A stretch of 64,000 nt of DNA, taken from assembly GCA_910589415.1 (NCBI GenBank), contig OU342630.1:78364186-78428185 (forward strand), given 5' to 3'. The stretch is from Malachius bipustulatus (Eukaryota; Arthropoda; Insecta; Coleoptera; Melyridae). The notes beneath the pieces were generated by a model. It was not told the DNA's origin. It saw only the letters and a program-made list of their open reading frames with translations, and did no database searches. A program made the position numbers and the translations under genes. Shown piece by piece: positions 58,316 to 64,000 of this stretch. The first letter of the stretch is position 1. Every line of letters begins with the position of its first letter.

Positions 58316-59172
58316 TATACAGGGTGATTGATTGAAACGCCACATTAGAAAAAGTTCGACTTCCAAATGATCTAGGAATCTGAAATTTGGAACTTAGGCA
58401 ACATACCTAATAACGAGTCAAAATGAAATATTACCAAGATGGTAGAACATTTAAAATGGCGAAAGCAACGGCCATCTTTGTTTTTTTAAATGGGACACCC
58501 CATATATTATTGCATTTTCAGATCGTCTGAAAAAATGTAATAACAATGGTGCTTATAGTTGTATTTTAAATTGAGTAGGCCATGAGTTATAAACAAGTGA
58601 AAATCGTGATTTTCCAACTTCAAAGACATTTATCACGAAAACGGCTCATGATATCAGAAAACGGCTTACATGTCCCTATCTTAACTTTTCATCTGGTATC
58701 CTACTGTAGAGTTGAAATGTTTATACAGGGTGATGAAAAATCTGACAATTTTCACCACCTTGTATAAATATTTCAACTGCATATTTGGATGCCTTATAAA
58801 AAGTTAAGATAGGGACATGTAAGCCGTTTTCTGATATCTTGAGCCGTTTTCGTGATAAATGTCTTTAAAGTTGGAAAATCACGATTTTCACTTGTTTATA
58901 ACTCATGGCCTACTCAATTTAAAATACAACTATAAGCACCATTGTTATTACATTTTCTCAGACGATCTGAAAATGCAATAATATATGGGGTGTCCCATTT
59001 AAAAAAACAAAGATGGCCGTTGCTTTCGCCATTTTAAATGTTCTACCATCTTGGTAATATTTCATTTTGACTCGTTATTAGGTATGTTGCCTAAGTTCCA
59101 AATTTCAGATTCCTAGATCATTTGGAAGTCGAACTTTTTCTAATGTGGCGTTTCAATCAATCACCCTGTATA
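58316..59172. repeat. Foldback element, 857 bp, near-perfect palindrome
   Basis: The ends are TATACAGGGTGATTGATTGA and its exact complement. The arms (about 58316-58700 and 58795-59172) are about 99% identical by eye, with only a few mismatches. The short spacer itself contains a partial TACAGGGTG (58724). Inner arm blocks are homologous to the 5396-6286 element. The 61-codon frame at 58582-58767 (MSYKQVKIVIFQ start) is in this arm and is not considered a gene. Confidence 0.92.
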
Positions 59173-59630
59173 CCGTGCTCAAATATAACGATGAGCAGTG
59201 CTTGAGAGGGTGCTGGAGCGCCATCTTGGATGGATATCATATTTTTTACTATGACGGTATATCTTTTAGAAGTTGAGTTAGATACAGGAGGTATCAGAGG
59301 AAAACGTAAGGAGCAATTTCATGATAAGCAATAATAGCAATTTTTGGTGGGTAAGTTTTATTTATAACATAAACAATAATTTAAAGCTTGAGATAAATAA
59401 GGGGCCAAGTGCTAAAATTCTGAAGTCCTCTAGCCCTTGCTAATAAAATAATTATATGCTAGACTTCTTTTTAAACAAAATTCTACTACCACTGTGTATG
59501 TTACCACCATTGGAAACATTAGCATATACTTTTAATTTTAGGAGACATCGTAATGTATACATTGCATATCGATAAATATATTTTATTCAAAGAGTAAATA
59601 CATATTATAATGTATTTAACGATGTATTAC
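59173..59630. other. Unassigned non-coding stretch
   Basis: Nothing recognised. Confidence 0.45.
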
Positions 59631-60517
59631 GCCGTTCGCATACTTATAGGACATTATGTTTTCGACGTGTCGACGACATGTCGCTCCATTTACAACATAA
59701 CGATTATAATGATGATTCACACATAAATGAAATGCATTTTTATCTATTACCGTTTAACTTATCTCTTTATCTTCTTAACTAGAAGCTAAATCTTTTCTAC
59801 TAAACTATCTTAACCACATTTGAGTCCGAGACCAAAGGGCCAGTAAGTGTTTATCTCCGTTTCGAGAATTTGCGTCTCTAGCAAGATTTTCGAGATCGGC
59901 TGCTATATTACCGTTGTTCAAACGCAATAACTAAATTTACAAATATCGAATCGTAACACGCGAATAACAAAAGTGTTCCCGGAAAATTAATCAATTTCGA
60001 TTCAATCCATCTTCCTGGCCGCGATTAAATAAAACAACGAAAGCTGTGGGTTTCGTTGGAAAATACCGTTGGAAAAGAAACAATAACTAAAAAAAAAGAA
60101 ACCTAAGTGAATTTTTGTTGTTCTGCTCATTACTTAGGTTATTATTTTATAAATGACATCAATTATTTTCAAAATTAAAAAGACAACTGGCATCCCAAAA
60201 CTTCCCCTTTCATTTTTCTCTCTACGTCAGAGTAGACATTGGGCACCTAACTTGATCTATTTTGAGGTGTTGAGAGAATCTACCTTTTCAAAATTTATTA
60301 CCTTTTTCTCTTGACCCACCATTCAGGTCTTGCAGTTTTTTTCTCACGAAACTCCCACAGTAGTGGGTTGACTACTGCATCTTCATCCGACGACATGATG
60401 TATTGTAGATGTGCCAAGTACCAGTTTTTGTTATGAAATTTTGAATGTCATGACGTTGTCTGCAACATTCCGTCGACATGTTGAAAACAAATAATGTCGT
60501 ATAAGTTTGCGACCGGC
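59631..60517. mobile_element. Inverted-repeat (MITE-like) element, 887 bp
   Basis: The termini GCCGTTCGCATACTTATAGG (left) and the complement of the right end (GCCGGTCGCAAACTTATACG) match over about 50 bp with several differences, continuing into GACATTAT and TTTTCGAC/TTTTCAAC blocks. The interior has no transposase. Part of it (about 60270-60330) matches 9918-9975. It is probably a non-autonomous DNA transposon; the target duplication was not identified. Confidence 0.7.
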
Positions 60518-61112
60518 TTTTGGTAAATCATATTATAGTCTAACAATTTTATGTAGATAATACTTCTGGTCCTATAAATGACATTTTAAACATTTTCCAG
60601 TAATTAACCTGCCAATTTCCTTGTTGTTAAATTTACCACAACGATGAAACTTTGATGAGATGAGCAACAAATCTATTATGAAACACATTTTCTAGAAAAT
60701 GTTAGTTACGGTTTTATTTTTTAAATTTAGTTATTAAATATTTAGACACGTATAATACTGCTTACCTACTAAACATAATAATAAATCTTCTGTATTCGCT
60801 AATATAATAACTTTTCAGTGGTTTTTTCAGTTAAAGATTCATCTCAGATATTTTACAAATTTCGTTGTATTAATGCCATATATGAATATGAAGTCTTCAC
60901 AATCTAAAAAGAAAATTCTGATTATTCTGATTATTCAGTACTTCTTGAGATAACTCATAATAGAAGTTTACAATCCTAGTCTAAAAAAGTTTTTATTACC
61001 TACCTACCTATAGCTTTTGCATCATTATAATTCATTCAAAAATGCATTACTTTTATTGTACCGGGTGCTCAATTTATCTGGAGACATTGGTAGGCAGTGT
61101 GAACTACATACA
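60518..61112. other. Unassigned non-coding stretch
   Basis: A+T-rich, nothing recognised. Confidence 0.45.
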
Positions 61113-61650
61113 TACAGGGTGGCCCAGCGAAAACGTACCAGGCCTAATAACTTGAAAACTGAAGATGTACGCGAAAAACGCCGAAACAGGTCGATTTTGT
61201 TATCAAGGGAGACATATTTTCGTAACAAATTTAACTACCCAAGTGCACCCCCTTGGCAGGGGTCGCTACCCCTTTGCTTATCATCATAGGGAACAGATAT
61301 CGAGTGTGACATCATTTGAAAGCTACTTGAATTCTCTTCACAACGATATTCAACATTTTGGGTTTCGCTTACCTACAGGGTGGCCCAACGAAAACGTAAC
61401 TCGCCTTAATAACTTGGAAACTGAAGATGTACGCGAAAAACGCCGAAACAGGTCGATTTTGTTATCAAAGCGGGCATATTTTCGTGACAAGTCTAACCAC
61501 CCAAGTTCACCCCCTTGGCTTATCATCATAGGGAACAGCTATTGAGTGATACATCATTTAAAATCTACTTGAATTCTCTTTACAACGATATCCAACATTT
61601 TGGGTTTTGCTTACATACAGGCTGGCCCAACGAAAACATTTTTTTGGGCC
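61113..61650 (+). repeat. GGCCCAACG repeat family, two direct units and a start of a third
   Basis: Units of about 260 and 243 bp start at 61113 and 61374 with TACAGGGTGGCCCA. They continue with ACTGAAGATGTACGCGAAAA, CGCCGAAACAGGTCGATTTT, CACCCCCTTGGC, TATCATCATAGGGAACAG, GAATTCTCTT and CATTTTGGGTTTCGCTTAC. A third unit begins at about 61615 but after 25 bp turns into the inverted end at 61650. The 126-codon frame across the units arises from the repeat and is unrecognised. Diverged relatives lie at 9.58 and 12.0 kb. Confidence 0.85.
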
Positions 61651-61737
61651 ACCCTGTATGTAAGTGAAACCCAAAATGTTGGATATCGTTAAGAGAATTC
61701 AAGTAGCTTTCAAATGATGTATGTGAGTGGTTTCGCT
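61650..61737 (-). repeat. Inverted partial unit of the GGCCCAACG family
   Basis: Starts with the exact CACCCTGTA and continues AAACCCAAAATGTTGGATAT, GAGAATTCAAGTAGCTTTCA. It is truncated and ends at the insertion site CGCT (61734-61737). Confidence 0.8.
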
Positions 61738-62853
61738 TGTAACATCTCAATTGAGATGTTACCATTTTTTTACATAATTTACAATTATTATTTTTCTATA
61801 GTGCGGTAGTGACCGTGATCGCCCTGTATGTGTATCTCGATGGCTGAGTTTTACATTTCACCGCCTTGGTGAAAATTCTCGGTGGTAGGGAACGTTGTTC
61901 GGACGTCGTCGAGCAGTCGGTGGCAGTCGCCGGTGATAATTTAATTTTGATAAGAAGGGAAATAAATTCGGCGCTTTTGGCTCTCCTAGGGATTTTTCTT
62001 TAGAGTTCTCGAAATCCAGAACCATGTCCGGCTAGAAAGTGATTGTTCTCTTCCAACAGGGCACTCGCCCTCCTTTTCTGGAGATGAAGAAGCAGCGTCC
62101 ACAGGCAAGCACCATCCCTTGCCGTCAAGATGAGTCCACACCATCAGGACTCATCAGTAGCAGGACCCATCAGTCACCAGAACTCCAGGGTGACAACTGG
62201 GATATCCTGAGGTAGCGGCGTGCCGTAATTCCAGAGCTGCTGGAAAATCCGATCCTGAGGCCACGTCAAGCATCGCATCAGAACAAAAGCTAAGTGCCTG
62301 ACGTCATTATCATTTTTCTTGTTTTGAGTTAATTTATTCCAATAAAGACATCCCTTGAAGATTCGTGAGATCTTAAAAAAATTCTAATGCTCATTCTTAG
62401 TGTTAATTATATAATATAGTGATTTTGTATTCCCTTTTTGATAGTTAGTTTATTCTAAAATTTTTTCTAAATTAATTTTTTATAATTAATCATTACTATT
62501 ACCTATCACTTGTTAAATCACTTAAGTTACAAATATTCAGCTTTGTTAATTAATTCATTACTGTGCCTACCTATTGCCCATTTTTATTGTTATTATTATT
62601 AGCATTTTGAATAATTATTGTGCAATTGAATATTGCAATCTTGTTAAATAAATTGTTCTAATCTGTGTCGTTCTTATTGTCTCACCCCATCTGGTTACTC
62701 TTAATGTGCATTGCCATTCAGTAAAATATTGCTTAAATGTTGCTTAATATGCTATTGATAAAATTTTATTGAAAATTTATTTGGAGCTAGCTGGCTGCTA
62801 AGTAGCGTTCTTTCCCTCCCCAAAATTTGCTCGGGGTGGAATCGAATGTTATA
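61738..62853 (+). mobile_element. Probable solo LTR, about 1.1 kb, with 4-bp target duplication
   Basis: The block starts TGTAACATC and ends GAATGTTATA, which are imperfect inverted ends of the TGTTACA type (final CA decayed to TA). It is flanked by CGCT on both sides (61734-61737 and 62854-62857). The flanking sequence rejoins to the normal unit (GTTTCGCT then TACATACAGG). The first 24 bases form a perfect palindrome. GC-richer sequence at 61800-62300 is followed by AATAAA at 62341, with another at about 62646, as expected for an LTR with poly(A) signals. Strand is inferred from AATAAA. No primer-binding site or gag/pol lies alongside, so it is a solo LTR; a Ty3-like origin is guessed from the 4-bp duplication. 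Confidence 0.75.
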
Positions 62854-63172
62854 CGCTTACATACAGGCTGGCCCAACGAAAACTTTTTTTTGGGCCAGCC
62901 TGTGTGTAAGTGAAACCCAAAATGTTAGATATCGTTGTAAAGAGAATTCAAGTAGCTTTCAAATGATGTATCACTCAATAGCTGTTCCCTATGATGATAA
63001 GCAAAGGGGTAGCTACCCCTGCCAAGGGGGTGAACTTGGGTAGTCAAATTTGTCACGAAAATATGTCCCCTTCGCTAACAAAATCGACCTGTTTCGGCGT
63101 TCTTCACGTATACATCTTCAGTTTGCAAGTTATTAGGACCGATACCTTTTCGCTGGGCCAACCTGTATACAT
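62854..63172 (-). repeat. Inverted full unit of the GGCCCAACG family
   Basis: After the LTR, a short direct start (TACAGGCTGGCCCAACG, about 62863) folds back into GGGCCAGCCTGT, and a complete inverted unit follows to about 63172 (GGGCCAACCTGTATAC). With 61113-61650 it makes a large inverted repeat around the LTR. Confidence 0.8.
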
Positions 63173-63849
63173 ATACATTAATGAATAAATTCATTTTCCC
63201 AGGTAAAATTTATAGAATTAAAAAAAAATAATGAAGCAGGTCGATTTTTGATTTTCAAATTACCTTAGTAGCATAACAATTTCACCCCTCGCTTTAACCT
63301 CCTTAATTTTAAAGATATTTTCAATCTTCATTCGGGAGTGTCATTTATTTTTGATTCTATTATTGACTTTTGAAATTTAACATCTTGAATTTAACATGCA
63401 ACAATTCAAGCTAATGGCAAGAAATCTAACAAAAAGTCCTCAAGTTATTTTGTCGAATTCAGAATTCGGTAACTAGGCAACATAGTCAACAATAAATGAG
63501 TCTCGAATGGAGATTCAAACGAGGTGTCACAAGCGCCATTTGAAAATTTATGGGCGCGTAAGTATCAGACTGAGGTGGTTAAGGTGAGTGGTGAATTTTC
63601 TACCTAAGAGTAATTTAAAAATCAATAATTGACCAGTTTCATGCTTTTTTAATTCTTCAAATAATAAACTGAAAAAATGAATTTAACCATTACAAAAGAT
63701 GGATCATCCTGTATATAAAAAACAAAAAAAGAAATCATTAAAAGTTGTTCGTCTGGAAGGGAGACCTCCAATGATAATAAACTTAGCCCCCAACCCCGTT
63801 CCCTAGGCTGGAGGTGGGGGTAGGGCAGCTTGAAATCTTAAACGAGATC
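63173..63849. other. Unassigned non-coding stretch
   Basis: ATCCTGTATATA near 63705 may be a decayed foldback end. Nothing else recognised. Confidence 0.4.
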
Positions 63850-64000
63850 CCACTTTTCTATGGCAGACTCGGATTTTACGACTGAAAATACGTAGGAAGT
63901 TTCTCCTAGGTTCCCTCTCCATATATAGGAGGCGGTGGAGAAATTATCTACGTATTTTCAGCGTTAAAATCGAAAACTGCGATAGAAAAAGGGGTTTTCT
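63850..64000. repeat. Foldback element truncated by the window end
   Basis: The sequence is palindromic around about 63921. CTGAAAATACGTAGGAAGTT (about 63881) is mirrored at about 63942-63961, and CTATGGCAGACTCGGATTTT is mirrored by AAAATCGAAAACTGCGATAG near 63970-63985. Divergence is moderate. The right arm reaches the last base of the window. Confidence 0.65.

Noticed and set aside
61140..61205. Possible hammerhead in the GGCCCAACG repeats (CTGAAGA followed by CGCCGAAAC and GGTC)
   Set aside because: Position 7 is allowed to vary and helix I can be drawn, but helix II lacks the required G-C closing pair next to the core and helix III would have only two pairs. It looks coincidental, though a covariance-model scan would settle it.
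62100..62170. Minus-strand CTGATGAGTCC...GGAC resembling a hammerhead helix II inside the solo LTR
   Set aside because: The GAAA box after GGAC is replaced by TCAT and no cleavage triplet or helix I partner is present.

Overview
This looks like non-coding DNA from an insect nuclear genome. It is strongly A+T-rich (roughly two-thirds A+T by eye, not computed). It has no long open reading frames, no bacterial-style operons and no convincing host gene, but it is dense in decayed transposable elements of insect type: Tc1/mariner-like transposases, RNase H-bearing non-LTR retrotransposons, a Crypton-like recombinase fragment, a probable solo LTR, tRNA-like heads and many foldback (inverted-repeat) elements. 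A four-copy TCAGG run, the beetle telomere motif, hints at Coleoptera but is far too short to prove it.

Layout. 0-6.3 kb: foldback elements and a broken transposase N-terminal half. 9.5-14 kb: dispersed repeats, a second broken transposase interrupted by a retrotransposon 3' end with a 5-bp target duplication, and a 5'-truncated non-LTR tail with a 9-bp target duplication. 15.3-22.2 kb: three non-LTR retrotransposon remnants (one on the minus strand). 25.8-29.6 kb: two foldback elements and an isolated GC-rich island that could be a first exon. 30.2-40.9 kb: a degenerate satellite of about 165 bp interrupted by several insertions, the main one a composite of nearly 8 kb. 46-60.5 kb: more foldback elements and two LTR-like promoter regions. 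61-63.2 kb: a direct and inverted repeat cluster containing a probable 1.1-kb solo LTR. 63.85 kb to the end: a palindrome running off the window.

The most interesting system is at 32,544-38,565. It is a tandem array of almost identical 427/428-bp units, and each complete unit encodes a textbook type I hammerhead self-cleaving ribozyme (CTGATGA core box, paired helix II, GAAA box, GTC cleavage triplet, two-part helix I, very short helix III). There are 15 complete ribozymes: 3 on the minus strand in the left block and 12 on the plus strand in the right block. The two blocks meet at a divergent inversion near 33,583, and the array is bounded on both sides by (TA)n. A degenerate relative lies at 30,582-30,745, with core position C3 changed to G and the same divergent geometry. 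The arrangement resembles animal retrozymes, hammerhead satellites or Penelope-like element pLTRs. No reverse transcriptase was found next to it, so if mobile it is probably non-autonomous. A transcript would be predicted to cut itself into 427-nt monomers that could circularise.

A second theme is the recurrent 9-mer TACAGGGTG/CACCCTGTA, present exactly at least 14 times at or inside otherwise different foldback families, against roughly 0.5 expected by chance. Most short open frames in the window are by-products of these repeats and are not annotated as genes.
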